From Myotis daubentonii (taxonomy: Eukaryota; Chordata; Mammalia; Chiroptera; Vespertilionidae): DNA of 64,000 nucleotides. The position numbers and the translations under genes are program-made. This document shows, one piece after another, positions 22,415 through 34,376 of this stretch (its first letter is position 1; every line of letters begins with the position of its first letter). The DNA lies in contig NC_081842.1 of assembly GCF_963259705.1 (NCBI RefSeq), positions 185,074,349-185,138,348 on the forward strand. The letters are read 5' to 3'. The notes beneath the pieces are model-generated. The model had not been told where the DNA came from. It saw nothing but the letters and a program-made list of their open reading frames with translations, and did not search any database.

Positions 22415-23887
22415 TCCTATCTAATAAAAGAGAAACATGGTAATTGGCGTATGACCGATACCCTTTTCATTGGCTAATCAGCGAGATATGCAAATTAACT
22501 GTCAGCCAAGATGGCGGCCGGCAGCCAGGCAGCTTGAAACTAACATGAGGCTTGGTTGCCTCAGTGACGGAGGACTCCAACGTTCCCCGCCTGCGGCTGC
22601 AGGCCTCTGAGCGGGCAGTTTAAGAAACATTGTAACAAATACGCCCAACTTCAGCCAGCAGATTCGCAACATTGTAAGCAAAGGCCAGAAACCTACTTTC
22701 AGCCGGAGGCCGAAGAGCTGGAGCCAAGCCTCAAGCTAAAGCCGACCAGAATAAAAAAAAAAAAAAAAAAGGAAAAAAGGAGCGTTTGGGAGCTTCAGTC
22801 ACCCCCAGCCTGAAAACAGCCCTCAGCCCCTCACCCAGACTGGCCAGGCACCCCAGTGGGGACCTCCACCCTGATCCAGGACACCCTTCAGGGCAAACCA
22901 GCCGGCCCCACCCGTGCACCAGGCCTCTACCCAATATAGTAAAAGGGTAACATGCCTCCCAGCACCGGGATCAGCGGAGCCACGAGGCCTCCTGGCACCG
23001 GGATCAGCGTGACAGGGGGCAGCACCCAAACCCCCTGATCACCCTGCGGCTCTGTGTGTGACAGGGGGCGGGGCCACAACCTCCCTATCGGCCCTGCTCT
23101 GTTCCTGACAGGGGAAGGCACCCCAACCCCCTGATTGGCCCTGCTCTGTGCGTGACAGGGGGTGGCGCCTCAACCTCCCCATCGACCCTGCCTTGAGTGT
23201 GACAGGGGGCAGCACCCAAACCCCCTGATCGCCCTGCGGCTCTGTGTGTGACAGGGGGCGGGGCCACAACCTCCCTATCCACCCTGCTCTGTGCCTGATA
23301 GGGGGGAGCTCCCCCCCCCCACGGGCCCTGCTCTGTGTGTGACAGGGTGCGGCGCCCCAACCCCCCCGTCCCCGGCCCTGCTCTCTGTGTGACGGGGTAG
23401 AGCCATAACCTCCCCATCAGCCCTGCCCTGAGTGTGAGAGTGGCGGCACCCCAACCCCCTGATCCGCCCTGCTCTGTGGGTGATAGAGGGCAGCACCCCA
23501 ACCCCCTGATGGGCCCTGCTCTGTGCGTGACAGGGTACAGAGCCCCAACCCCCCTGATGGGCCCTGCTCTGTGTGTGACAGGGGGCAGCGCCCCAACCCC
23601 CGCATTGGCCCTGCTCTGTGTGTGACAGGGGGTTGCTCCACAACCTCCCCATCGACCCTGCCTTGAGTGTGACAGGGGACGGCGCCCCAACTCCCCAATC
23701 GGCCCTGCTCTGAGCCCGACCAGGGGCTGCACCTAGGGATTGGGCCTGCCCTCTGCCACCCGGGAGCAGGCCTAAGCCAGCAGGTCGTTATCTCCCGAGG
23801 GGTCCCAGACTGCTAGAGGGCACAGGCCAGGCTGAGGGACCCCCCCTCCCCCCCGAGTGCACAAATTTTTGTGCACCGGGCCTCTAG
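22415..23887 (+). mobile_element. Composite Helitron (third copy) with long minisatellite
   Basis: The 5' end is A|TCCTATCTAATAAAAGAG; the 3' end is GTGCACAAATTTTTGTGCAC then CGGGCCTCTAG|T. The fused internal junction is at 22921-22950 (GGCCTCTACCCAATATAGTA). ATTGG, ATGCAAAT and AAGATGGCGGC motifs lie at 22469-22518. From about 22970 to 23715 it is a tandem repeat of about 47 bp. Open frames of 90-215 codons on the minus strand merely follow the repeat. Confidence 0.92.
22970..23715. repeat. 47-bp minisatellite inside Helitron
   Basis: TGACAGGGG recurs with offsets of about 47 bp (for example 23060, 23107, 23154, 23201, 23250). Each unit holds CCCTGCTCTGTGTGTGACAG and a CCCCAACCCCCTGAT-like half. 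There are roughly fifteen units. Confidence 0.88.
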
Positions 23888-24370
23888 TAGCCTATAAAGG
23901 ACTTACATAATCTTGCCCCTGACTTTCTCTCTTATTTCATCTTTTATCATTCTCCCTCTAACTCATAGCTTGCCAGCCACACTGGCCTCCTTGCTCTTCT
24001 TTAAACATTCTAAGCTTACTTCCACATCAGGGAATTTGCACTTTGTGCTTTCCCTGCCTAGAATGATCTTCCGCCAATTATCAACTTGGCTCATTCCTTT
24101 ACTCTATTTAGGCCTCTACTCAAATGTCACATCCTCAGAGAGGCTTTTCTTGATCCCCCTGTCTAATCAGTCCATCTGTCATATCCTCTCTTTATCTTGC
24201 TTTATCACTACAATACATTATATTAGTAATATATTCATTTTCATATTTGTTCTTTGTCTTCCTCATTACAGTGTAAAGCTACAAGAAACCAGGGATTGTT
24301 TTTTGTCTACTGTTGTATCCTCAGCAACTAAAAGAGTACCCAAAACATAATAGGTACTTAGAAATATTTG
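23888..24370 (+). repeat. L2 LINE, 3' part
   Basis: Good L2 strings: AGCCACACTGGCCTCCTTGC, CTCTACTCAAATGTCACATC, CTCAGAGAGGCTTTTCTTGA and a 3' end near AATAGGTACTTAGAAATATT. The 145-codon open frame is an accident of this old repeat. Confidence 0.82.
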
Positions 24371-24619
24371 TACAATGAGTACTGTAAAGTGACACACATT
24401 CCTAAGGATTTTGCCTGTTACAACAGACCAAAGCTAAAGAGTAAAGTTCTAATGGTGTGATTTCAGGCATCATACAGAACAGAGATTAGGTATTTGGGGA
24501 CCAGAAGATCCTATAAGTATTCCATAAATGTAGTGAGCTAGACAATCTTCACTCCTTGAAATGAGCTTAGCTTTTATTTTTGTCCATTGTTCCTTATGGT
24601 TTTTCCCATCATAATATGG

Positions 24620-24720
24620 ATAATGGAAGGAGCTGTGGCTTTGTAGTCACACACTGTTCAGTCCTACACTGGTTTTGTGGTCTCAGGCAACACCTTTCCT
24701 TTGAGTTTTAGTTTCCCTAG
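24620..24720 (+). repeat. MIR fragment
   Basis: GAGCTGTGGCTTTGTAGTCA, ACTGGTTTTGTGGTCTCAGG and GAGTTTTAGTTTCC follow the order of the MIR head and core. Confidence 0.65.
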
Positions 24721-25004
24721 TATTATTTTGTGTATGGCTCTTTCAAACCAGATCCTAAGTGTGAAGAGCAAGAGTATTCTTATTGACCATCTCCCTCAGC
24801 TCATGAAAAGGTCATCTATGAAAGAGGCCCTTAATAAACAAACATTTGTTGTAATGAATATGAAACATTTCATGACTAAATGAGGAATGTGATTTTTGGT
24901 CCATGCATTTGTATTCCTTCATTGGCTGTTTTGCTAATTTTCAAACTCATTATAAAATGTTATCCAGATAAATGGAGAGTCCATTTATCATGTTATTCAC
25001 ACAG

Positions 25005-25400
25005 GATGCCAGTTATTCACTCATATACCAGATACAGATTTAGTACCACTATACAATATGTTAAGTCCTTGTTCTAGGTGCTGGGGATACCATGAGGAAC
25101 AAAATGACAAGGTGCCAGTTTTCATGGAGTTTAAAATATAATATGTGTAGAGGTGGGTGTGTGGTGGGAGGACAGGCAACAAATTATAAACAAGAAAAAA
25201 AAATCAGATGATAATAAGTGCTTTTCAGAAAACCAAAATAGAGTGGCAGTTGGGTGACTACTCTAGGTTGTCAGGTCTGGAAAGGCCTTTCTGGATATGT
25301 ACTCTTCAAGCTGAGACATGAATGACTGAGGAGTCATTCAAATGAAGAGTATTTAGGCAAGGGAAATAGCTAGTGCCAAAGCCCTCAGATCATGTATGAA
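25005..25400 (-). repeat. L2 LINE, minus strand
   Basis: The complement of an L2 3' end: TTATTCACTCATATACCAG, GTTCTAGGTGCTGGGGATAC, CATGGAGTTTAAAATATAAT, GGTCTGGAAAGGCCTTTCTG and GCCAAAGCCCTCAGAT. Confidence 0.75.
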
Positions 25401-27200
25401 TATACTAGTTGGAGAAGGTTTAATATTTTGAAATTTAGTATTGCTAATGACCAACTTGCTAGAAAAGGACTGAGTGGAGTGCTTGGTAATAAAAGACAGT
25501 CTTTTCAACTTCGCTTTGGTTGCATTCTCCTAAGTGATGAAATGTCCAGCTCTACTTTAATTATATACATTTTCTTAATTTTTATAGCAAGGTGGTAGAA
25601 AATAAAGTTTGCCTTGTGTGTAGTCATCCCTTTTACAAGTAGTAATTGAGTCTTGTTGTTGAACTTTGACTTTTTTTTATACTGGGAGGATGATTCCAGT
25701 TAATATTTTAATGGCTTCTATAGGGGTAATGTTGAGCTCTGGCCAGGCAGTCAGTCAGAGGCTATGTGTGGCCTCTGAGTTGCAAAATTGCTTTTAACTA
25801 TGGCTTTGAACTAGTTGCTATTTGTGATAGGAGGAGTAAATTCAGGGTGCTAATTCGTACTCCAGTAATAGTTGAGTAAACCACTGGTGTTAAAATATAC
25901 ACCTCTTTTTTGTCCTTGAAAACCATTGGTAGAAACCAGGTGACAGTAGCCTTGCATTAAGGGTAGGACATTGTATTTTCCTGTGGGTGCTGTGAAAGGA
26001 ACTGCCACGGAATCATTGTATGGGCAGGTCACCTCTCTGCTCTGGATCTCAGATGCTACTGGAAAATACAGATGCTTTTCTACATTCTTAGGCATCCATG
26101 GTGCCACTAATTCTTTTGTTTCCTCTACAGTTCTTATTAGTGGTTTATACACAAAAAATTAGTATCAGATTGGAAAACAAAATAGCTTTAAAATCAGACT
26201 AGCATCCAAAGGAACATATGGCTTAGACTTGAGTCCTAAGTAGGGTCCTTTACTTTTCACTCCAGATTTAAATCTTAAGACATGGAAAGAATTATGACTG
26301 GATCTTTAGAGCCTGATGGACTGATACAATAGACCTGCCACTAAACCTAGGAAAGACAGCTTAGAGAGTTCATGGCATAAAGAGTGAAAGAGGAAGCTGC
26401 TTGTCTCATCCCTGTTTCTGTGAAACCTAACCTAGTATAATGTGACCTTGTGGATAATTGTAATACTTTTCTCTTTCTGTGGGAGAATCAACTCTAGAAT
26501 GGGGAAAACGTACTGCAAGTGTTTTCATTAAAAAACTTCCTTGGTGGGGAGAAGCAGCATGGGCAGAAATAGTGTTCTCCGTATGAGCAGAGGCAGAGTT
26601 TGAAGGAAAGCAAACAACATTCTTTTCATGATCCTTGAGGTCCCTTCTAACTCTCTATAGTTGATACGCACTTTACTACATTTATTAAGCATGGCATAAT
26701 AAGGGAAATACTGAAGTATTCCTCCTCTATCTCGGCTTTTTGTAACCATCCATCTGCTTTGGTACTGAGTATCCATCTGTACTCCTAGTTTTGGTTCTAG
26801 CTAAGAAGTGCCACCCTCTGGATGGTATATGTATTGATACTCATATAAACTTATGTACCTTTCTTCCCCTCATTTTCATCTCTCCCACTCTATTCTGAGG
26901 ACATTCTAAATGCTCATCTGCCTCTATGACCCCAATGAAGAAAGATAACTGAGAAGTTTCATGGAACTGTTGTGGGATTCAGTTAATAGAACTGAGAATG
27001 CTTTCAAATAGCTTTCATCCTACTTCTGTTTCCCCAACACCTCATAATCTTTGCATAAACATTAATCCTTGTGATATTTTCCCCCTTTTGTCTGTATCCT
27101 GCTATTTCAGTGTTTGGTCTACTCCCTTAATGCAAGAAGAGTCATGTTCACGACACCTCTGAGTTAGAATGAGAGGAAAGCTGTAGGATATCTTCTTTGG
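25400..27200. other. Unique intron, no recognised gene
   Basis: No named repeat. A 100-codon open frame on the minus strand (25850-26152) begins MYKPLIRTVEETKELV. It has no visible domain, no second copy here and no supporting signals. I treat it as chance, or an unrecognised relic. Confidence 0.5.
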
Positions 27201-27209
27201 AAGGAGGTA

Positions 27210-27650
27210 AAGCAATCATTTACTGTAGTCTCATTTTATGAGTGGGAGAACTGAGGTGTGGTTCCTAATAGTCTATTAGGCCTTAATTTCTTCATCCGGA
27301 ATGGTCAGGATGATAATTTCTGCCTCAGAGGGCTTTTGGAGAGGAGCAGTATGGTTAAATAAAATAGCACATGTGAGGATTGGACCTGGCATAGTACAGG
27401 TACTCAGAGGTTTCTCTTTCCCAGATCACAAAGCTAGTTAATAGATGAGTCAGGACTTGACTCTCATATGGTTCTTAGCTCCAAACAACTCATCATAGTG
27501 CATATTGAACATTGCTCTAAACGTCAAAGTCAATAATGGTCCTCAACATAATGTCTCATTTCAACCTATTTCATGTGTAAATTAAACTGTGAGCAGTACC
27601 AAGTGGGCTTATAGTAGATGCTCAATAAATACTTTAAATGAATGGATGAA
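27210..27650. repeat. MIR/L2 fragments (mixed)
   Basis: MIR-like pieces in both orientations (CTCATTTTATGAGTGGGAG; TTAATTTCTTCATCCGGAAT; AGATCACAAAGCTAGTTAAT). An L2/MIR-type 3' end follows, AGTAGATGCTCAATAAATAC. This looks like one old SINE interrupted by another. Confidence 0.5.
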
Positions 27651-27832
27651 GTATTGCAGTTTCTTCAGGAAGAGATGAACAATTTCCAGTGGGGGACTTC
27701 TTTGGCTAAGTATTTTTATTTTTGAACTAGAAAAAAGCAATTGGTTTTAATCTCCAAATAACTTCCTGATATGTCACTTGAAATGGTTGTTCTCTGAGTG
27801 TGTCTTCTTCATGGTGGTTTTTTATTGATTAA

Positions 27833-28292
27833 CTAGAGGCCCGGTGTATGAATTAGTGCACCAGTGGGGTCTCTTGGCCTGGCCTGTGGGATCAGGCCAA
27901 AACTGGCTCTCTGACATCCCCCGAAGGGTTCCGGATTGCGAGAGGGCGCAGGCCAGGTAGAGGGACCCCACTGGTGCACGATCGGGGCCGGGGAGGGACT
28001 TGGGAGGTTGGCCAGCCAGGGAGGGACCACAGGAGGGCTCCAGGGCGTGTCTGTCCCATCTTGCTCAATCCCGATCAGCCGGACCCCAGCAGCAAGCTAA
28101 CCTACCAGTTGGAGCATCTGCCCCCTGGTGGTCAATGCACGTCATAGCAACTGGTCAACTGTCTTCCCCCTGGTGGTCAATGCATGTCATAGTGAGTGGT
28201 TGAGCATCCTTAGCATATCATTAGCATATTACGTTTTGATTGGTTGAACGGACGACCAGACACTTAGCATATTAGGCTTTTATTATATAGGA
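27833..28292 (-). mobile_element. Helitron with CTCF-like motifs
   Basis: The left end is A|CTAGAGGCCCGGTGTATG with a decayed hairpin; the right end is TTTATTATATAGGA|T. The inverted CTCF-like core CTGCCCCCTGGTGG is perfect at 28118-28131. A second copy with one change, CTTCCCCCTGGTGG, lies at 28163-28176. Same family as 55018 and 46811. Confidence 0.9.
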
Positions 28293-30436
28293 TATTTGTG
28301 AGATTATAGCAGTGTGTCAGAGAAACTTTAACTAGCCTTTAAATGACAGTTTTTTTTTAAAAAAGCTAAATATATGCAAATAAATGTTCTAAATGGATCA
28401 ATTAATTTTTCCCCCTAAATGCTCTACAAAACAACTTTCTCCCCCCACAAAGGATATTTATCTATGAAAATGCTTTACCAGTGTTGTAATCACTACAATA
28501 TTTGATAACAATTAGATATGTTATTCTTAAAGTAACTCAAGAATAAATTAATTTATTTATAAATTTATGTTATATTTTATTACATATTTCTCAAGAATAA
28601 ATTAATATAACCAATGTTCCAAGTGCATTCTCGCTTGCATACTGTTCAACCTAAATTTAATTCTAGTGAGTGTTACTAGATTTTATAAAAGTGAAATTTA
28701 AGAATATTGGGTTGGTAAGTGTTTCAGTGGCTACTGAAAAGTGGCTCATTTTACTTTGCCTAAAGTTATGCATTCTGGATGAAAGATGAAACTTGTCCCC
28801 AATTAAAGCATTACTGGAGATCACAACACATCTAATTGGATTGATGTACCAAACCCATTTACAGTATATATAGTTTACTGCCTTTTGGTAGGTCAGTCAC
28901 TACTGAGATTAGCTTGTTAACCTCACACTTTGAAAAAGAACTGCAGGTATTCTCTATGGTTGATTTAATGGACACTCAGAAACTTGGTCAGTAATTCATG
29001 AAACAAAAATCAATGTATCTATAAATGTAATTTTTTGGGCATTCTTTGTATTTTGCCTGGATGGATAGAATTATGTTTTGACAGTTTTGCTATAAACTAC
29101 TTGATGAATCACAATATATCACTATCACCACTAATTACCACATTTTGATTAATCTTATATACTTTGGTTAATACATTTTGCTGAATCCAATATATCACTG
29201 TATTGATAAACAGTAATTACAGACATAAGGACACCTGAACTTTGAAATCATCATGAAAAATGTTATTAAGAATTATATGAAACCTAATGTTTGTTTATCT
29301 GGACATATTTAATTGCCAGCAAAGAAAGCAATTAAAAGTTACTTCGTTAAACCTGATTTTAAGATTGTTACAGAACTTGTGATGATAACATGGTGTCTTG
29401 GAGGAAGGATGTTAACAACTGTAGCAGAGTGTTAATTAAGAATGATGTAATCTTCACCTCAGAATTATTAGTATCATGTTAGTTTAGCTGGACAGTAACA
29501 AAACCTAGTTTCAGTTATGATGAGAGCTCAAGTTGTATTTATAGTGGAAAGATTAACATTTTCTATACTGTTCCTGAGATGACTTAAAAATCCTGAATGA
29601 AATACAGTCAAATGTAAACATCAAGTCTTGAGCTCATTTACATATGTGCCAGATTTTCAAACTAATTGCTATTTGAACCTAATCTGTCATTGCTGGCTGC
29701 ATTAGCTACAACAAACATTACATTTACATATTGATTTCTTATTTTGTTTTAGTGTAAATAATCCATAATTATAGTAAATTTGGTCTTTTGTTGACATGAC
29801 TCCAAGTTTAGAATGGAAATTTAAATTGTTGTGTGTCATGCTTTTTAATGTAAAATGTTGATGTATCTGAAAGAATAAAAACGATCATTACAGATCATAA
29901 AATATTCCAAATGAAACAAAAGAGAGCATTCTATAAGACCTTTTGGAATGATATAAATGTAAAGTATTAGTGAAAAATTCAATAGCACATTTCAAATTTA
30001 TTTACATTTTTATTTTAAAAAGTCACAGTAATTTGAAAGAACTTAATTTGTTTTGCTTCAATATAGTCATATTTAAAAAATAAAATCTATTGGAAATTAG
30101 CATTTTATTTTACATTGATATTTTTGTTTAAAATATCCAGTGCAAGAAAAAAATATATAGTACATACACAGCAGGAATGAAACAGGAGATTTTGGATTTC
30201 TATATTGATTTAACATTTTACTCATTTTAACTACATATATAGCATTGATTTGAAAAATTTAATTTCACTGACAACAACCTATATTGTATCAGTGGACATA
30301 TGGTCTTACTAAGTTGCAATGGCAACAAATTCATGGTTTTCATATACATTAATTAAAAGTGTATTGTCTTTTTAAAGTTCAAATATGGGACCCACTTAAT
30401 TGCAAAATGGTAATTATATGAATATGATTGTTTCCC
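28293..30436. other. Unique AT-rich intron
   Basis: Mostly unique. A possible 150-bp mariner-type relic at 28707-28858 has ends TTGGGTTGGTA and TACCAAACCCA, which match with one extra base. The interior is not recognised. Confidence 0.5.
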
Positions 30437-30530
30437 TTTTTTTGGTTTACAATTTTTTTATGGAGATGTAATTTACATACAATAAATGAACAGTTTTCAA
30501 CCATCCCACATTTATATGAGTTTTAACGAG
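30437..30530 (-). repeat. L1 3'-end fragment
   Basis: TTTTTTATGGAGATGTAATTTACATACAATAAATGAACAG-type sequence resembles the complement of an old L1M 3' UTR. Confidence 0.5.
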
Positions 30531-30686
30531 CGTATTATTTTCTACCAAGGGTTTTAATGAGAAGGGTTTTAATTTGCATGTGTATATACAGATGTTTGCA
30601 GACAGACAGCCATTTAGAAACCTGTCCTGAACTGATGGCAATTGTTTACTTGAGTGTTGTGAATACAGAAGCCCTAAAAACGCTCA

Positions 30687-31242
30687 TGTTAGTCAATTCA
30701 GGCTGCTATAACCAAATACCATTGACTGGTTGGTTTAACAACAGACATTTATTTTTCACAATCCTGGAGGCTGGGAAATACAAGACCAAGGTACCCATAG
30801 ATTTGCTCCCTAGTGAGAGAACGCTAGGCTGTGTTCCCACTTGGCAGACAGTGAGAAAAAGCTCTATTCTTTTTCTTTTTTTCTTTTTTAAAATATATTT
30901 TATTGACTTTTTACAGAGAGGGATAGAGAGTTAAAAACATCGATCAGCTGCCTCCTGCACACTCCCTACTGGGGATGTGCCCGCAACCATGATACATGCC
31001 CTTGACCTGAATTGAACCTGCGCAGGCTGATGATGTATCCACTGAGCCAAACAGGTTAGGGCAAAAGCTCTATTCTTTTCTCTTACAAGAACACTAATTC
31101 ATCATGGTGGGCCCCACCCTCGTGATTCCATCAATCTAAACTTAATCACCTTCCAAAGGCCCTAACCCTAAATACCATCACATTGGGGATTACACTTTCA
31201 GCATGAATTTGAGGTGGGGCACAAATATTCAGTTCATAATAG
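30687..31242 (-). mobile_element. MaLR-type solo LTR with nested SINE
   Basis: Starts TGTTAGTCAATTCAGGCTGC and ends TATTCAGTTCATAATA, the minus orientation of an MST/MLT1-like LTR. Typical internal strings are present: CTGGAGGCTGGGAAATAC, CCACCCTCGTGATTCCATCA, and AAATACCATCACATTGGGG. It is split by a Ves SINE at 30874-31062. No viral genes. Confidence 0.8.
30874..31062 (-). mobile_element. Ves SINE in MaLR LTR
   Basis: Minus-strand Ves body, CTGCCTCCTGCACACTCCC and a CACTGAGCCAAACAGGTTAG head. The target duplication AAAAGCTCTATTCTTTT flanks it (from 30857 and from 31063). Confidence 0.9.
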
Positions 31243-33070
31243 CCCTGAAGCCCAAGACTGAATTTGTTGTTTTTCTAGTCTAGTTGTTTGCATTTGTATT
31301 TTATACAGTGAGTGCTTTCCCTAGAACTGTTACAGTTTTAATAGGAAGGCTATGGTTTAGCCTGGTCAAATCTTCTGCCCACTGAAGACTTTAAGAGGAT
31401 TCTGGATTCAAGGAATTGTTAGCAAGGGAATCCTTAAATTACTGTTATTATTTTTGATGCAAGACCTACTACTGTTCTACTCTATGAAATGGGCTTGCTT
31501 CTCTTTGGCAGTAAAGAAGCCATTTCTCTTCTTAGTCAGAAAAAATGACAGGTATATGCTACATGATCAAATGATTGTTTCACTACTGTAATGCAGCTTT
31601 AAGTTAACCTTGAAAAATTAGTACATCCTATGTATTAAAATAGCCACGTGCTTTGGTCACTAAAGTACTCTCTCAATGTGAAATAAACTCAATAAGACAG
31701 TATAGACTGTTACATTTATTTTCTTAATGTTGCTTTTATCAGTACTGGACATATGGAGGCTAAAAATGTATGGCTTTTTATGTTTGCATGTATAGAAATG
31801 TAGCTTCATTTATTTATTATGGCTTTTGTGTTAAAATTTGTCATACATTACTTTCCTCTTATTAAAAAAAAACTGAAAGGAAATGTAAAATGTATTAAAT
31901 TAAGCCAGTAAATTAAAATGAATTTGGTATGTATTGGAAGACAGATATTTTACAGATGCCTTCTCTGTCCCTGATAAATGTTCACAGTTAAATGGGAATG
32001 AGATCTCCCCAGGCAGAAGTGGACATTCTGCTAATGAAAGAACACTAGAAGCCCAAGACTTGTGAACAGAAAGGGAAACAGAAGGGATGTTCTACTGAAG
32101 CTATTTCTAGAATTGTGTTGGTGGCTTAGATATTAATGTTTAGTTATAATATTGAGAATTTTAAGGGCGTGGATATCTATCTAATCTCCATCTGTTTATC
32201 TTTTTAATAATTCTCTCTCATATATCCTACCTATCCTCTCCCCTCCATTTTTAAAATTAAGGAACTGGCTAGCAGAATTATGAGAAGATATATATGATAA
32301 TGTCTAGCGCTTTGCCTACTAATTATTAAAAATGTTCACATTTATTGTATTATATGGGGGGTTATGTTTATTTTTGTGGTGTTTTTTTTGTTTGTTTGTT
32401 TGTTTTTGCAAATAGCCACTAACTCAAAAGTTGGGGACAATGTAATGGTCCACATTACATTTTAAGCATTAATTTCAGTCTGATTTGAGAGTAGAACAAT
32501 GATTAAGTTTGAATGACAAGGTTTGAATGGTAAGTTTGAATGTTTTTGTAGAAACAGAACCATCTCCTTGTTGGTAAATGCAAATATTTGAACTGAAAGG
32601 AAAATCATAATAGAGAATGAAAAATTAAAAACCAGTGCGAATAGATGTTCTATCAAAACATTTACTCCATTGAATTAAAATTCAGACTGCTTTAAAAAAG
32701 TTTCTACGTTTGCTTACACATTTTTTCTTCTCTCTCTAATTGAAGAGAAAACATGCCACTAAAAACCAAACCCATTTCATATTATTTCTCACCTACTTAC
32801 TTTGGTTGGCATTCATCTTCAGAGCTATTTTAAGGGTAAAAGTTGAAGTGGCATGAATGACTTTGCAATATGAAGGTTAAAGAGAACATGCTTGAAGGTG
32901 GGTTAAGTTTAGGGCAAATTATCCTAACCAACCATTAGAAGATACTGTTACGGAGAAAATTGCTCCTAGATGCAGCAACTGAGGACTCAACTCATTCTGC
33001 TAAGCAGCAGTTAGAATCAGTTTGCCTTAGGTAATATTTTAGCAAGTCTGAAAATTATGCAGATCACCAC
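31243..33070. other. Unique AT-rich intron
   Basis: No recognised gene or young repeat. A short (GTTT)n tract lies at 32389-32405. Confidence 0.55.
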
Positions 33071-33074
33071 AATA

Positions 33075-33450
33075 AATTTATTTTTAAAATATTAAATTTA
33101 TTGGGGTGACATTGGTTAATAGGATCATACAGGTTTCAGGTGTGGATTTCTATCTTACAAGATCTGTGTATTGCACTGTACCACTCAAAGTCAAACCATC
33201 TTCTGTCACCATATATTAGGTCCTTTTCACTTCCTTCCCCTTCCCTCTGGCAACCACCACACTGCTGTTTGTGTCCACAAATTTCAATTTTGTATCCCAC
33301 ATATGAGTGAAATCATATGGTTCTTAGCTTTTTCTCCCTGACTCATTTCACTTAGCATAATATTCCATGTTGTCTCCAATGGCAGTATTTTGTCTTTTCT
33401 TTATATATATATATATATATTTCATTTTAATCACTTCATAATGTTCCATA
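33075..33450 (-). repeat. L1 3' end, minus strand
   Basis: TTATTGGGGTGACATTGG, CATACAGGTTTCAGGTG, TCTGGCAACCACCACAC and ATGAGTGAAATCATATGG are complements of an L1 3' UTR. An (AT)n tract lies at 33402-33420. Confidence 0.8.
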
Positions 33451-33850
33451 CTTATTCGACCCTTGTTGTTTTCTGTTCTGCAAACGTTGCACACATATCT
33501 TTTCATATTAGTGCTTTTGTTTCTGCACAAACACGTGACTTCCAGGTCCAAAGGTATGACACTTAATTGTTACAGCTTCTACCAGATACAATGCAGTGAT
33601 CCAGCCCACCAGTGGAGTATGGGAGTGCCTGCTTCCTTACACACTCACCAGCTTTCAGATGTGAAATATAAATATTTTACAATTTTGCCTACCTGCTGGG
33701 TGACAAATGGCATTTTATAGTTGTTGGGGTTTTTTTTATAATCTTGCTCTTTTTCATTGTGCTTATGCTTCCACCCTTTTGAGTAATATTTTATTTGTTA
33801 GGTTTCTCCAGAAAAGTAGAACTAATAGAATATATAGAAATATAGAAATA

Positions 33851-34071
33851 TCTATATATATGAAAAAGTAATATGCAAATGACCAAACAGCAGAGCAACC
33901 AGAATGACTACTCGACCAGTCGCTATGAGGTGCACTGACAACCTCTTGGTCCCTCTCCCATCCTGCTGGGGTCCTGCCCCAGCAGGTCCAGGGGTCCCCA
34001 AAGGTGTGGACGGAGTCGGCGAAGAAGGAATGACACGGAGACCGCGTTCAGTTGATCAGCAGCCTACCCAG
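33851..34071 (+). mobile_element. Helitron 5' end without a recognisable 3' end
   Basis: A|TCTATATATATGAAAAAG, then ATATGCAAATGACC and a region like GACCAGTCGCTATGAGGTGC, resemble other HeliBat 5' ends here. No CTAG hairpin end follows. The sequence passes into an unfamiliar segment (GTGTGGACGGAGTCGGCG) and a tandem repeat. Confidence 0.75.
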
Positions 34072-34376
34072 GATCTCTAGCCAGGATCTCCAGCCAAGTT
34101 CTGTGTCCATGTTCTCTTGCTAGGTTCTCCAGCCAGGTTCTGTAGCCATGTTCCCTTGCTAGGTTCTCCAGCCAGGTTCTGTCCAGGTTCTCCAGCCAGG
34201 TTCAGTCACCAGGTTCTAGTCAGGTTCTCTTGCCATGTTCTATCCAGGTTCTGTAGCCAGGTTCTGTCTCTAGGTTCTGTGGCCAGTTTCTGTCCAGGAT
34301 CTTTTGCCATGTTCTCTCCAGCGAAGTTCTTCTGTCTCTAGGTTCTGTGTAGGTTCTGTGTCTAGGTTCTGTGTCT
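34072..34376 (+). repeat. Tandem repeat on AGGTTCTGT
   Basis: About a dozen irregular units of 20-40 bp are built from CCAGGTTCT, AGCCATGTTC and GTCTAGGTTCTGTG. They share no clear homology with the other Helitron minisatellites. Confidence 0.8.

Noticed and set aside
22970..23715. CRISPR-like array
   Set aside because: The repeats are contiguous and degenerate without unique spacers, in a mammalian intron with no cas genes. It is a minisatellite.
23085..23732. 215-codon minus-strand repetitive protein
   Set aside because: It is a translation of the 47-bp minisatellite, open in several frames because the unit is GC-rich and lacks stops. It lies inside a Helitron.
25850..26152. 100-codon minus-strand open frame as a gene
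   Set aside because: No recognised motif, no promoter or splice signals, and no second copy in the window. It may be chance or an unidentified relic.
28707..28858. Mariner MITE
   Set aside because: The terminal repeats (TTGGGTTGGTA / TACCAAACCCA) match only with an indel, and the interior is not recognised. Kept only as a note.
34117..34341. 74-codon repetitive frame
   Set aside because: It follows the AGGTTCTGT tandem repeat and has no independent evidence of coding.
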